Shown piece by piece: positions 17,900 to 26,073 of a DNA stretch of 64,000 nucleotides. Location of the stretch: positions 1,276,349-1,340,348 of the forward strand of contig CAVPVB010000024.1 of assembly GCA_963709085.1 (NCBI GenBank), read 5' to 3'. This stretch comes from Rhodovastum sp963709085 (lineage in GTDB: Bacteria > Pseudomonadota > Alphaproteobacteria > Acetobacterales > Acetobacteraceae). How positions within the stretch are numbered: position 1 is the first letter of the stretch; each line of letters opens with the position of its first letter. The notes under the pieces were generated by a model. That model was not told the DNA's origin and searched no databases. It saw only the letters and a list, made by a program, of their open reading frames with translations. The translations under genes and the position numbers were made by a program.

Positions 17900-18672
17900 G
17901 ACGCCAGCGCCTGCCAGCGCAACAGCCGCTGCTCAGCCAGGGCGAGCACGCCGTTCACCAGCAACCCGACCACGCCCAGCACGAGCACCATGGCCAGCAC
18001 CAGATCGAGCTGGAACAATTGGCGTCCATACGCGATCAGATAGCCGAGTCCCTCGGAGGACGCGAACAACTCTGCCGCCACCATGGTCTGCCAGGCATTG
18101 GCCAGACCCTCGCGCAGCCCGGTGAAGATCGACGGGACCGCGGCCGGCAGCACGATACGGGTGAGCGTGTACCAGGGATCAAAGGTCAGCACCCGCCCCA
18201 GTTCGCGCAGCGGTGCCGGCACGTCGCGGATGCCCTGCGCCATGTTGAGCACCACCGGGACGAAGCTCGCCCAGGCAATCACCGTCACCTTCATGCCCTC
18301 ATCGATGCCGAGCACCAGGATCAGCAGCGGAATCCAGGCCAGCGGCGGCACCTGGGCGAGCAACAGAAAGCACGGATCGAGCAATGCCCGCATGGTTCGC
18401 GAGAGGCCGAGCAGCGCCCCGAAGCCCAGACCCGCCAGGGCACCGAAGGCAAAGCCTTCGCCGACACGCTGCAGGCTGATTAGCGTATTACTCAACAGAT
18501 CGCCGCTGGCGGCATTCTCCAGCAATGCCCGCCAGACCGCCGCGGGCGCCGGCAGCAACTGATCCGGCAGCCAGCCCTTCGCTGCCACCGCGGACCACAC
18601 AACAAGCAACACCGCCGGCACGAGCAGGCCGACCGTCAAGGTGGCCATGCGCCGGCGGCTGGTTCGGCTCAT
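17896..18672 (-). CDS. SsuC/TauC-type ABC permease
   Basis: A 258-residue permease with six predicted membrane segments and the coupling loop 'VPAPLRELGRVLTFDPWYTL' typical of nitrate/sulfonate/taurine permeases. It begins 'MSRTSRRRMATLTV' at ATG 18672, overlapping the upstream binding-protein gene by 4 nt, and ends overlapping the second permease. It differs clearly from that permease, so the two are not a recent duplication. Together they form the membrane pore of a sulfonate-type importer. Confidence 0.9.
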   Translation of the reverse strand: MSRTSRRRMATLTVGLLVPAVLLVVWSAVAAKGWLPDQLLPAPAAVWRALLENAASGDLLSNTLISLQRVGEGFAFGALAGLGFGALLGLSRTMRALLDPCFLLLAQVPPLAWIPLLILVLGIDEGMKVTVIAWASFVPVVLNMAQGIRDVPAPLRELGRVLTFDPWYTLTRIVLPAAVPSIFTGLREGLANAWQTMVAAELFASSEGLGYLIAYGRQLFQLDLVLAMVLVLGVVGLLVNGVLALAEQRLLRWQALAS

Positions 18673-19772
18673 TTCGAGGCGGACAGCGTCTGTTCGACGT
18701 CGCCGTCGATGCGTTTCTTGCCGGCGGCATCGTAGTGCGGCCAGAAATGCTCGAGCTGCTGCGCCTTGAGGGCGGCTTCGAGATAGTGCGGCTCGAACCA
18801 GCTATCCACGTCAACGTCTTTGCGGATCAGACCGTATTCGCGCACCCGCGCCGTCAGATCGCGATAGCGGGCAGTCACGTAGGTATCGATCAGCGGCGTC
18901 AACCGGTTCGCCAGGCGCTCATCATTGAAATCCTCGGCGAAGGCGTCGGCCGGATAGCCTGATTTCGCCCACAGGTCGAAAACGGCCTTGCGATTGGCTT
19001 CGTCTGCCCCGAACCTTGCCGCCCTGACGAACGCATTGACCACGCGCTGCACCAGTTCCGGATGCGCGCGGTCGAATGCATCGGTGACGAAGATCGCCGA
19101 GTGGCGGCCGAACGTCGCGCTCTCGGCCTTGGTGGTGTAGGGGATGGTGACGATGCCCCGGTCCCGCAGCGCCAGCAGTTCGATACTGCCGAAGGTGCCA
19201 TCGATATTGCCGCCGTTCAGCGCCGCGAGCGCGCTGCCGGTGTCGAGATTGATGAACCTGGCGTTGCGCTCGCTCAGCCCGTGGGCCGCCAGCACGCGGT
19301 CCGCGGCCAATTGCAGATTGGTGCCCTTGAACTCGGAGAGCCGGTGCCCGGCCAGATCCTCGATGCGGGTGATGCCGGAATCCGGGCGCACCGCGAGGTA
19401 GATCGTGTCGCGGACCTTGTCGGTGAGCAGGAAATGCGTCTGCAATCCGTTGGCGCGCCCGATGATCGACGGCAGATCGCCAAGACCCGCGGCAAAATCC
19501 AGATGTCCGGCGGCCAGCAATTCGTTCAAGGCGGGACCGGCGCCGCGGAAGAATGTCCACTCGATCCTGATGTCCGGGTCGTGGGCGAACTCGTCGTCGA
19601 TGAAGTGGCCGGCATGCGCCACGGCGACGATATCACCGGACGCGAAGGGGCGGTTGTCGGCGCCCACGCCGGGGTAACCAAACCGGATGACCAGCTTTTC
19701 GGCGTTGGCGGCGGCGCTGATGAGCAGTGCCAGCAACAGGCTCAGCAAGGCCACACCGATCCTCGTTGTCAT
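18669..19772 (-). CDS. Periplasmic sulfonate/taurine-type binding protein
   Basis: A 367-residue solute-binding protein of the SsuA/TauA/NMT1 family. A signal peptide is clear ('GVALLSLLLALLISAAANA'). The mature protein has the two-lobe pattern: 'IEWTFFRGAGPALNELLAAG', 'LDFAAGLGDLPSIIGRANG' and 'LQLAADRVLAAHGLSERN'. It is the first gene of the leftward transporter operon. The exact ligand is not readable; the adjacent TauD-like gene suggests a sulfonate or sulfate ester. Nitrate or pyrimidine precursors are alternatives for this fold. Confidence 0.88.
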   Translation of the reverse strand: MTTRIGVALLSLLLALLISAAANAEKLVIRFGYPGVGADNRPFASGDIVAVAHAGHFIDDEFAHDPDIRIEWTFFRGAGPALNELLAAGHLDFAAGLGDLPSIIGRANGLQTHFLLTDKVRDTIYLAVRPDSGITRIEDLAGHRLSEFKGTNLQLAADRVLAAHGLSERNARFINLDTGSALAALNGGNIDGTFGSIELLALRDRGIVTIPYTTKAESATFGRHSAIFVTDAFDRAHPELVQRVVNAFVRAARFGADEANRKAVFDLWAKSGYPADAFAEDFNDERLANRLTPLIDTYVTARYRDLTARVREYGLIRKDVDVDSWFEPHYLEAALKAQQLEHFWPHYDAAGKKRIDGDVEQTLSASK

Positions 19773-19921
19773 GGCAAAACTCCGTTATCTACACGTGATT
19801 TGGAAGCCTTTGCGGTTCCAAGTCCAATGAATGTGGTAAAATGCGCCCGCTCGTCAATGTTAAACGCGTAAATGGCGTGTTTTGAGCATTTCCCAGAACC
19901 CAGCCGGCCTGGCGCTGCGTA

Positions 19922-20183
19922 TCAGGCACTGTTGCTGATCAGCACGATGTAGATGCGCTCAATCAGCAGCAGCGCGCCGCGATAACCGACAGTGAAAGCC
20001 GCGCGACTCTTTCGCCAGATCGCGCTCCCAGGTGCTGCCCCAGGTGCTGCGCCAGCCCGCCCACCCGCGCGGGCGGCCAGCAGCGGCGGATAGGCCGGCC
20101 GCCCGGCGGTGTAGAGCCGGGCGACGCCGCGATAGCGGTCCGGGAAGGTCGGAACGGTGTCCGGCAGCCTTCCACGACCGCCA
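19922..20183 (-). pseudogene. Possible methyltransferase remnant
   Basis: Between the dioxygenase and the binding-protein gene, one frame reads 'FPDRYRGVARLYTAGRPAYP' followed by a Leu/Ala stretch. This resembles the N-terminus of class I SAM-dependent methyltransferases, but the SAM-binding glycine motif that should follow is absent and the frame runs into unrelated sequence before a stop at 19922. It may be a deleted gene. This is weak evidence from one short resemblance. Confidence 0.25.
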
Positions 20184-21011
20184 TCAGACCGGCCGTTCCC
20201 CCCTGATGGTGACGCGGAAGCCGGAACGGACTTGCGGGAAATAGTCCCAGATGGCGAGGTGCTGGACCACCCGGTTGTCCCACAGCGCCACCGAATGCGC
20301 CTGCCAGCGGAAGCGCACCTGGAAGTCGGGCTTGGTCGTGTGCTCGAACAGGAAGTCCAGCACGGCACGGCTTTCGTCCTCCGGCAACTCATTGATGCGG
20401 ATGGTGAAGCCGCGGTTGACGAACAGCGATTTGCGCCCGGTCGCCGGATCGGTGCGCACCACCGGGTGGACCGCGCTTGGGTAGACGCGGCCGGTTTCGG
20501 CAATGCCCTGCCTGGCATTGCTCGCCCGATAGGACGGCCCGCCATCATGCAGCGCCGTCAGCCCGTCGAGAAACGCCTGCAGGCGCGGCGACAGCGCGTC
20601 ATAGGCGGCGGTCTGGCTGGCAAACAGCGTGTCGCCGCCGACCGGCGGGACCGTGTGCAGATACAGGATGCTGGCCAGCGGCGGCTCGGGATCGCAGGAC
20701 ACGTCGGAATGCCAGCGCTCGCCGGCGACGCGCTTCGAATGGGCATCGGCATGGATGGGCAGGATTTCCGGATAGCCCTCGGGTCCCGGCGTATTGGGAT
20801 GAATGTGCAATTCGCCAAACACCCGGCCCAGCGCCTTGGCGCTGTCGTAGCTCAGGCGCTGGTCGCGGAAGAACAGCACCTGCCGCTCGGCCAGCGCCGC
20901 GTGCAGGCTTGCCGACTCGCGGTTGCTCAGCACGCCGGACAGGTCGATGCCCTCGACCTCGGCGCCAAGATGCGGTGAGAGCGGCACCAGGCGAAGCGGC
21001 TGGGTTGTCAT
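20184..21011 (-). CDS. TauD-family Fe(II)/2-oxoglutarate dioxygenase
   Basis: A 275-residue dioxygenase of the TauD/TfdA family, which hydroxylates sulfonates or sulfate esters at the carbon next to sulfur so that sulfite (or sulfate) is released. The facial triad is visible: 'GERWHSDVSCDPEPP' (His and Asp) and 'LWDNRVVQHLAIWDY' (distal His), followed by an arginine in 'RSGFRVTIRG' for 2-oxoglutarate. ATG 21011 begins 'MTTQPLRLVPLSPHLGAEV'. It sits upstream of the sulfonate-type transporter on the same strand, so the two probably act in series. Substrate could be taurine, an alkanesulfonate or an alkyl sulfate. Confidence 0.9.
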   Translation of the reverse strand: MTTQPLRLVPLSPHLGAEVEGIDLSGVLSNRESASLHAALAERQVLFFRDQRLSYDSAKALGRVFGELHIHPNTPGPEGYPEILPIHADAHSKRVAGERWHSDVSCDPEPPLASILYLHTVPPVGGDTLFASQTAAYDALSPRLQAFLDGLTALHDGGPSYRASNARQGIAETGRVYPSAVHPVVRTDPATGRKSLFVNRGFTIRINELPEDESRAVLDFLFEHTTKPDFQVRFRWQAHSVALWDNRVVQHLAIWDYFPQVRSGFRVTIRGERPV

Positions 21012-21338
21012 GGCGGGTTCTCCGGTGGGGGCGGCGGCGGGCCGGCAAACTGCACCGGGAACCCTGTAAATGACAAGTTAAATATGTGCATTCCTGGTAT
21101 CAACGAGTCGTTGCCGTGCGATATCGCCGGCCGCGGAGCGCTTCCGGACGACGGCGGCTGCGCTGGCGCCCCGATACGCCGTGACAACCAGAACTCTGCA
21201 TTTATTGGTCGCTGAACTGTTTGACTCACAATCCAACCGCGTATAACCCAGTGCTCGCCCGCAACAGCCGGCCGCGATTTGCCTCGCCGGCGGCGGCCAG
21301 CCGCACGCCGACCCGATGATCCAGCCAGGAGACCGAAC
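21012..21338. promoter_or_regulatory. Divergent control region between tauD-like and radical SAM genes
   Basis: This 327-bp gap separates the leftward sulfonate operon from the rightward nitrogenase-like operon. It contains AT-rich patches near both starts. The 10-mer AGTTAAATAT at 21076-21085 recurs at 28789-28798 before the second sulfonate-binding protein gene. Shared control by sulfur status is plausible, but no operator was defined. CCAGGAGACC precedes ATG 21339. Confidence 0.4.
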
Positions 21339-22571
21339 ATGCCGACGGCCCGCGCCCTCCCCGACGTGAAGGACAGGCTCTGGAAGGAACTGGCGCTGAA
21401 GGCCGCGCTGATTACTGACGGTGTCGGCATCACCCAGGAGGCGCTCGACCTGATCCGCCCGGGCCAGGGGGTGCAGGAACAGGTGCACTGCCTGTTCGAG
21501 ATGGATTTCGACACCCATGATTTCGAGCTGCCATCCGGGTTCGACCTGCCGCTGGGGCTGTCGGTGCCGTTCCGCTGGAACCAGCGCTCCGACAATGTCA
21601 TCACCGTCGAGGGCGACCGCGCCATCCTGGTGCATCGCGGCCACGCGCATGGCGAGGTGAAGTTCCACAAGCGGCCGGCGTATTACGGCAAGACGACGTC
21701 GGACGGCCAGGACATGTCCACCGTCGGCGCCCTGTACCAGCACCGCGCCCTGTTCGTCGCCTACAGCAACGAATGCTCCTACAAGGACAAGGGCGAGGAT
21801 TGCCTGTTCTGCAACATCAACTACACCAAGGACACCTACGGCGAGAAGCGCGGCATCTTCTGGAAAACCGCGGGACAAATCGGCGAGACGGCGGCCGAGG
21901 CGTTCCGCGAAGGGCTGATCGACCACGTGACGATCAGCGGCGGGGTGATCCCGGAACGGCGCGAACTGGAATACTATCTCGACGTTGCCGAGGCAATTCA
22001 GAGCCACACCGGGCGCGAGGATTTCAACGGCACCGCGGTGGTGGCCGCGCCGCTCGATTTGCGCCAGATCGATCGCTTCCGCGAAGCCGGCTATCGCACC
22101 ACGGCAATGAACATCGAAATCTGGGACAAGAGCTATTACGACACCATCTGCCCGGGCAAAGCCCGTGGCGGCGGCGGCTGGGACCATTGGGTGAAGGCGT
22201 TGAAATACGCCGTCGGCGTGTTCGGCCATGGCCGGGTGCGCTCCAACATGGTCGCCGGCATCGAGCCGAAAAAGAAGACCGTCGAAGGCATTCACGTGCT
22301 GACCGGCGAGGGCGTGGTCGCCACCGCCGGAATCTGGTGCCCCAATCCGGGCTCGGAACTGGCCGGCCACCGCGCGCCGGAGCCGGGCTGGTATCTCGAC
22401 CTCGCCGAGACCATCACCGCTGCGTGGAAGCGCGCCGGGTTCACGTTCGAACAGGTGTGCGACTGCAACGCCTCCTCCGACACGCTGCAGCACGACATCT
22501 GGCGCATCCAGGACGAGCTGTTGCCGGTGTTTGCCGCGACCGACGCCGCCCTCGTGGAGCACGCCGCCTGA
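21339..22571 (+). CDS. Radical SAM protein with atypical CX8CX2C motif, nitrogenase-like operon
   Basis: A 410-residue protein whose cluster motif is 'CSYKDKGEDCLFC' (Cys146, 155, 158), that is CX8CX2C instead of the usual CX3CX2C. It is followed by a glycine-rich SAM-binding strand, 'DHVTISGGVIPERRELEYY'. The rest fits a radical SAM barrel, and the C-terminus has a further 'VCDCNAS' pair. There is no NifX-like tail and no NifB-type motif, so it is not NifB. It starts the rightward operon that continues with an MFS protein and NifH/D/K-like genes, so it may build or modify a cofactor for them, or make or process their substrate. The start at ATG 21339 has a good ribosome site. Function unknown. 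Confidence 0.8.
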   Translation: MPTARALPDVKDRLWKELALKAALITDGVGITQEALDLIRPGQGVQEQVHCLFEMDFDTHDFELPSGFDLPLGLSVPFRWNQRSDNVITVEGDRAILVHRGHAHGEVKFHKRPAYYGKTTSDGQDMSTVGALYQHRALFVAYSNECSYKDKGEDCLFCNINYTKDTYGEKRGIFWKTAGQIGETAAEAFREGLIDHVTISGGVIPERRELEYYLDVAEAIQSHTGREDFNGTAVVAAPLDLRQIDRFREAGYRTTAMNIEIWDKSYYDTICPGKARGGGGWDHWVKALKYAVGVFGHGRVRSNMVAGIEPKKKTVEGIHVLTGEGVVATAGIWCPNPGSELAGHRAPEPGWYLDLAETITAAWKRAGFTFEQVCDCNASSDTLQHDIWRIQDELLPVFAATDAALVEHAA

Positions 22572-22606
22572 CCGGCCGGGTGGCGGGCGCCGACGCAGGC
22601 GGATTG

Positions 22607-22936
22607 ATGGCCCCCCTGCCTCGCCCGAGCGGGCTGGCGATCTTTCTGCTGGTGAGTGGCTGCACCGGCATCGCGGTCGGCGTATTGGCGGTTGCCGTGC
22701 CGCTGTATGCACTCGCCCTGCACGCCAGCCCCGCTGAGGTGGGGCTGATCCGTGCGGCCTCCGGCGCGGGGTTGCTCGCGGCGGCGCTGCCGGCCGGCGT
22801 GCTGGTCGACCGGTTCGGCGCGCGGCGTGTGTTTCATCTCGGCAGCGCGGCGATGGTGCTCGCCGTCGGCAGCTTCGCACTGGCGCGCGATCCGGCCATC
22901 CTGGCGGTGCTGGTGTTCTGCGACGGGGCCGCAAGC
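22607..22936 (+). pseudogene. MFS transporter, 5' part, interrupted by an IS4-family element
   Basis: The first 110 residues of a 12-helix major facilitator protein: 'SGLAIFLLVSGCTGIAVGVL', then 'GVLVDRFGARRVFHLGSAAM' carrying the loop 2-3 motif. The frame is cut at 22936 by an insertion sequence and resumes in register after it (24299 onward), where 'CDGAA' continues as 'RALQLNALTTIF'. It begins 35 nt after the radical SAM gene, and its last codon overlaps the NifH-like start. The intact gene was therefore part of this operon, most simply as an exporter or importer of the pathway's substrate or product. Confidence 0.85.
22926..22935. repeat. Target-site duplication, left copy
   Basis: GGGCCGCAAG directly before the IS4-family element; the identical 10-mer occurs at 24299-24308 directly after it. 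The intact duplication shows simple, fairly recent insertion. Confidence 0.85.
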
Positions 22937-24298
22937 TCATGGCTCCCCTCATTTTCAAATCGCACCGAACATCTCGACGAAGACTGGCTGGGCGTTCAGC
23001 AACTCGGCGAACTTTTCGACCAGCGGCAGCAGCCGGTGTTCCGGCATGGTTGGGATGAGTTGGAAGAGCATGATTCCCTGGCGCAGCAGCGAGTGGGTGC
23101 GCCGCTTGGTGGTGTTGGACTTGAGCAGCCGGTCGAAGCCGAGCGCTTCCCCGGCGGCGCCAAGCAGGGTCAGCAAGGCGACTGCAAAGGCATTGATCAG
23201 CCACAGCCGGTCGCGGCGATCGGGGGTGCTGACGTGGACCTCGCTCATGCCCATACCGAAACGGATGTCCTTGCTATCGCGGAACTGGCATTCGATGCCC
23301 CAGCGCTTCGCGTAGAGGTTGATCAGCTCACGTGCCGGCTTGTCGATGGCGGGGGTGACCAGGCACCAGGGCTCTTTCATGCCTTTGGCCTGCACGCACA
23401 CGACGGTACCGACCGGATAGGTGAGGCCGGTGACGGTGGCGCCATGCAGCACGCGGGCCCGCCCGCCCGGACCGACCCAGTCGCCCGCCTTGCGGCGCTC
23501 GCCATTGGCGGCGGTCACCATAATGTTGGCGCGCATGCGGATGACGAAGTCGAACTTCAGCTCCTCGCGCAGCACACGATAGAGCTTGTGATCACAGAAG
23601 CCGCGATCGGCGACGAGGGTGACCTCGGTCCCGTTTGGCAGCGCCGCGGCGAAGCGCACGAGTACCTGATATTCGTAGTAGTTGCGCCGCCCCTTCAGCG
23701 TGTTCGCCGCGACGGTCAGCCAGTACAGCGGCGTCGCCCGCCCGTGACGGGTGAGCAGAGACAGCATGAGCGTGGTCTGGCCGTCGGCGTCGAAGTCGGT
23801 CCAGTCCAGGGCAACGGCGATCTTCGCCCGCTGGCCGACGATGAAGGGTACCCAATGGCCCAGCAGGGCATCGACATCGATGCCCTCGTTGGCCAGCATG
23901 CGGTCGACCTGCTTGACCGCGTGTTTGGTGGTCAGGCCACGCGCCAGCGCCAGGCCCTGTCCGATCAGCGCGACCGCCATCGAGGCGGAGTGGATCGCCC
24001 CCAGCGTGGCGCCGGCCAGCGAGAGAATGCGCTTGGCATGCAGGCAGTCGCCGAACAGGGTCTTCAGGTAGCGCTGGACGCCTTCGAACGAGATCTGCTT
24101 GCTGGCTGACAAGGCACGGCCCTCTGCTTCGGATGATGAGGGCTCGAATTGGTACTTTCTCGACCTTGGCAACAGGGATTCAGGGTGGGCAATATTTGAA
24201 CGCCAAGCCGCCGACCACAATTCTTTTCGTAAACCTGCCGCGTCTTACCCAATTCTTTTCTTTATTACGTTCCGTAGTCCAAATGAGGGGAACCCTGA
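22937..24298. mobile_element. IS4-family insertion sequence, complete, 1362 bp
   Basis: The element has 18-bp terminal inverted repeats with two mismatches (left TCATGGCTCCCCTCATTT at 22937-22954; right, read inward, TCAGGGTTCCCCTCATTT ending at 24298). It carries one transposase gene on the minus strand and is flanked by a 10-bp target duplication (22926-22935 and 24299-24308). It splits the MFS gene of the nitrogenase-like operon. It may also be polar on the downstream H, D and K genes unless an outward or internal promoter serves them. Confidence 0.9.
22955..24220 (-). CDS. IS4-family transposase
   Basis: A DDE transposase of up to 421 residues. The three catalytic acidic residues lie in 'ALDWTDFDADGQTTLML', 'LVADRGFCDHKLYRVL' and 'YAKRWGIECQFRDSKD'; the last matches the YX2RX3EX6K signature of the IS4 family. 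The frame is open over the whole element and looks functional. The true start is probably some 35-45 residues inside, near 'LSASKQISFEGVQRYL', since the first residues look unstructured and lie near the terminal repeat. It is on the opposite strand to the interrupted gene. Confidence 0.9.
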   Translation of the reverse strand: MWSAAWRSNIAHPESLLPRSRKYQFEPSSSEAEGRALSASKQISFEGVQRYLKTLFGDCLHAKRILSLAGATLGAIHSASMAVALIGQGLALARGLTTKHAVKQVDRMLANEGIDVDALLGHWVPFIVGQRAKIAVALDWTDFDADGQTTLMLSLLTRHGRATPLYWLTVAANTLKGRRNYYEYQVLVRFAAALPNGTEVTLVADRGFCDHKLYRVLREELKFDFVIRMRANIMVTAANGERRKAGDWVGPGGRARVLHGATVTGLTYPVGTVVCVQAKGMKEPWCLVTPAIDKPARELINLYAKRWGIECQFRDSKDIRFGMGMSEVHVSTPDRRDRLWLINAFAVALLTLLGAAGEALGFDRLLKSNTTKRRTHSLLRQGIMLFQLIPTMPEHRLLPLVEKFAELLNAQPVFVEMFGAI

Positions 24299-24308
24299 GG
24301 GCCGCAAG
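24299..24308. repeat. Target-site duplication, right copy
   Basis: GGGCCGCAAG, identical to 22926-22935, marking the right border of the IS4-family element. Confidence 0.85.
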
Positions 24309-25200
24309 GGCGCTGCAACTCAACGCGCTGACCACGATCTTCTATCAGGCGCTGCCGGGCTTCGGCGTCCGGCGGGTCGGCTGGCACCGCGGCGCGCTGT
24401 CGCTTGGCCTGAGTTTCGCCGGACCGTTGCTCGGTGGCGCATTGGTTGGCGGCTGCGGATTCGGCCTTTCGTTTGGCGGCGTCATCGTGCTGGCCGCTTT
24501 GCCCAACCTGCTGCTGCGACGGATCGCAATTCCAAAGCCGGACCCGGCCGGCGGCGCCTCCGGTACGCTGGGCACGCATCTGCGGCTTCTGCCGGCATGG
24601 CTCGCCACCCAGGACGTGGCCGCCTGCCTGGCCACCGAGGCGCTGGTGACCGGCACGTTCTGCACTTTTTCCACCTTCATCGTCGTGCTCGCCGTCGCCG
24701 ACCTGCACCTGGCGGCGGCCACCGCGGCGCTGCTCGTGGGGATCGAGGGCGCGGCCTATATCGTCACCGTCTTCATGGCGGGGGCGCTGGTGCAGCGCAT
24801 GACGCGGCGCGGTGCCACGCTGACCGGCATCGCGCTGGCGGCCCCGAGCCTGGGGGTGTTGTCCGCCACGCCATCGCCGGCGCTGCTGCTGGCGGCCTCG
24901 GTCTCATTGGGCCTGGGCCTGGGGCTGCTCAATCTGGTCGCCACCGCGCGCGCGGCGACGCTGGCCGCCGGCAGCGGTCCCAAGGGCGGCGTCGCGAGCC
25001 TGTTCATGACCTGCAGCAGCCTGGGCGGCGCGCTTGGGCCAGCCCTGGCTGGTGGGGTCGCGGCCTGGGGCGGCACGCAGGCGGCGTTCCTGGCGCTGCT
25101 GCCGCTGTTCGCGCTGCTTGGCGCGTCCGCCGCCGCGCCGGCGGGCCTCGGCGGCCTGATCCGACGACAAACCAACAACAACCTGGCGGGGACACCGTGA
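24299..25200 (+). pseudogene. MFS transporter, 3' part
   Basis: The continuation of the interrupted MFS protein, about 300 residues with eight or nine hydrophobic segments ('GGALVGGCGFGLSFGGVIVL', 'LLAASVSLGLGLGLLNLVAT'). Removing the IS and one copy of its duplication restores one open frame of about 410 codons. The stop codon at 25198-25200 overlaps the GTG start of the NifH-like gene (GTGA), so translation of the two was coupled. An internal start after the IS might still let ribosomes reach the next gene. Relatives of this length are often purine or organic-anion exporters, but the ligand here is unknown. Confidence 0.85.
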
Positions 25201-26072
25201 CCGAACGGACTGCGAAGCACATCGCCATCTACGGCAAGGGCGGCATCGGCAAGTCGACCACCACCTCGAACATCAGCGCCGCGCTCGCCGCCGAGGGACG
25301 CCGGGTCATTCAGGTCGGCTGCGACCCGAAGGCCGATTCCACCACCATCCTGCGCGGCGGCGACGACCTGCCCACGGTGCTGGACATGCTGCGCGAACAG
25401 GGCCGTGTCACCCTCGGCGACATTTCCGCCGTCGGCTTCGGCGGGGTGCTGTGCATCGAGGCCGGCGGGCCGGTGCCCGGGGTCGGCTGCGCCGGTCGGG
25501 GCATCAGTGCGGCGGTCGATCTGCTGCACGAACTGGAGGTGTTCGAGCAGTTCCAGCCGGATGTCGTGCTCTACGACGTGCTCGGCGACGTGGTATGCGG
25601 CGGTTTCGCGGTGCCGATCCGCGACGGCATCGCCGACCGTGCGTTTGTGGTGACGTCATCGGATTTCATGGCGGTGTTCGCGGCCAACAATCTGTTCAAG
25701 GCGGTCAGCAAATACGCGCCCAGCGGCGGCGCCAGGCTGGGCGGCATCATCGCCAATAATCTGCAGGCGCCGTATGCGCGCGCGCTGGTCGATGATTTCG
25801 CCGGCCGCACCGGCACCCGCGTGGTCGGTTATGTGCCGCGCTCGCTGGTGGTGGCGCAGGGCGAGTTGTATGGCCGCACCGTGATCGAGACGGCGCCGCG
25901 CTCGGAGCAGGCGGAGATCTACCGCGCGCTGGCACGCGCCGTGGTGGATGACGAGACCACGACGCTGCCGCGGCCGCTCAACGGCCCCACCCTGAAAGCC
26001 TGGGCGAAAAGCTGGGGCGACCGGATCTTTATCGACGAGAACGAGTTGGTTGACGCCGGCGGCGGGGTCTGA
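25197..26072 (+). CDS. NifH-like reductase (nitrogenase-like system)
   Basis: A 291-residue MinD-fold iron protein. The P-loop is 'YGKGGIGKSTTTSN' (residues 12-25). The two cysteines that bridge the shared 4Fe-4S cluster are Cys98 in 'VPGVGCAGRGI' and Cys134 in 'GDVVCGGFAVPI'. All hallmarks of a working NifH/BchL-type electron donor are present. GTG 25197 overlaps the MFS stop. D- and K-like genes follow directly. The setting of sulfonate uptake, no NifEN and no bch genes argues against nitrogenase and chlorophyll reductases. Methylthio-alkane reductase MarH is the closest described role by context, and a separate lineage is possible. Phylogeny would decide. Confidence 0.9.
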   Translation: MTERTAKHIAIYGKGGIGKSTTTSNISAALAAEGRRVIQVGCDPKADSTTILRGGDDLPTVLDMLREQGRVTLGDISAVGFGGVLCIEAGGPVPGVGCAGRGISAAVDLLHELEVFEQFQPDVVLYDVLGDVVCGGFAVPIRDGIADRAFVVTSSDFMAVFAANNLFKAVSKYAPSGGARLGGIIANNLQAPYARALVDDFAGRTGTRVVGYVPRSLVVAQGELYGRTVIETAPRSEQAEIYRALARAVVDDETTTLPRPLNGPTLKAWAKSWGDRIFIDENELVDAGGGV

Positions 26073-26073
26073 C

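Noticed and set aside
21339..22571. NifB homologue
   Set aside because: Motif spacing is CX8CX2C, and there is no NifX-like C-terminal domain or NifB-specific cysteines.
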